Source: an uncultured Collinsella sp. (GTDB lineage Bacteria; Actinomycetota; Coriobacteriia; Coriobacteriales; Coriobacteriaceae). From it: a stretch of DNA of 15,560 nt. The notes beneath the pieces were generated by a model. That model worked only from the letters and a program-made list of their open reading frames with translations. It ran no database searches and had not been told where the DNA came from. The translations under genes and the position numbers were made by a program. Numbering within the stretch: position 1 is the stretch's first letter; every line of letters begins with the position of its first letter. The stretch lies in NCBI GenBank assembly GCA_900547285.1, contig URGF01000039.1:1-15560 (forward strand). The letters run 5' to 3'. Shown piece by piece: positions 15,538 through 15,560 of the stretch.

Positions 15538-15560
15538 GACTCGACGCTCCGCGGGCCGCA

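Overview
The window is a GC-rich, densely coding bacterial chromosome segment with every recognised gene on the + strand. Gene content and order (prmC and tsaC close together, glpK, upp, a complete F-type ATP synthase operon, then murA and an LCP wall-assembly gene), frequent GTG/TTG starts behind good Shine-Dalgarno sites, and Glu/Asp/Ala-rich proteins point to a Gram-positive actinomycetotal anaerobe. My best guess is class Coriobacteriia, perhaps Collinsella; this rests on recognition, not on a search.

Layout. 1-37 is a terminator for an unseen upstream gene. 38-440 holds no convincing gene, only several inverted repeats. 441-1790 is a candidate promoter and prmC (release-factor glutamine methyltransferase), which carries an unusual Ala/Glu-rich insert of about 130 residues. 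1791-2502 is a compact hicAB toxin-antitoxin module with its own promoter, overlapped by a perfect palindrome. 2503-4935 carries tsaC/Sua5 (tRNA t6A synthesis) and glpK (glycerol kinase), 13 nt apart. 5059-5706 is upp (uracil phosphoribosyltransferase). 5707-5986 is a non-coding stretch with a potentially structured RNA segment, a weak terminator-like hairpin and the likely atp promoter.

5987-12870 is one ATP synthase operon in the order small membrane protein (AtpI position)-atpB-atpE-atpF-atpH-atpA-atpG-atpD-atpC, with stop/start overlaps at F/H, H/A and G/D, closed by a strong terminator at 12907-12945. murA (TTG start) begins only 13 nt after that terminator and is followed by an LCP glycopolymer transferase with a Ser-Asp repeat tail; a 12-bp perfect hairpin follows at 15510-15537.

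How the genes work together. PrmC and TsaC both serve translation fidelity (release-factor methylation and tRNA modification) and are often close neighbours in bacteria; here hicAB sits between them. GlpK and Upp are stand-alone glycerol-uptake and pyrimidine-salvage enzymes. The atp operon makes the membrane Fo (a, c, b) and the soluble F1 (delta, alpha, gamma, beta, epsilon); the c subunit lacks the Na+ ligand signature, so it is probably H+-coupled. MurA and LCP act at the first and last steps of cell-envelope building.

No wholly new system is evident. The parts that most deserve a second look are the PrmC insert, the hicAB cassette and its operator, the possible pseudoknot RNA at 5713-5804, the signal-peptide-bearing b subunit, and the very short c and delta subunits.
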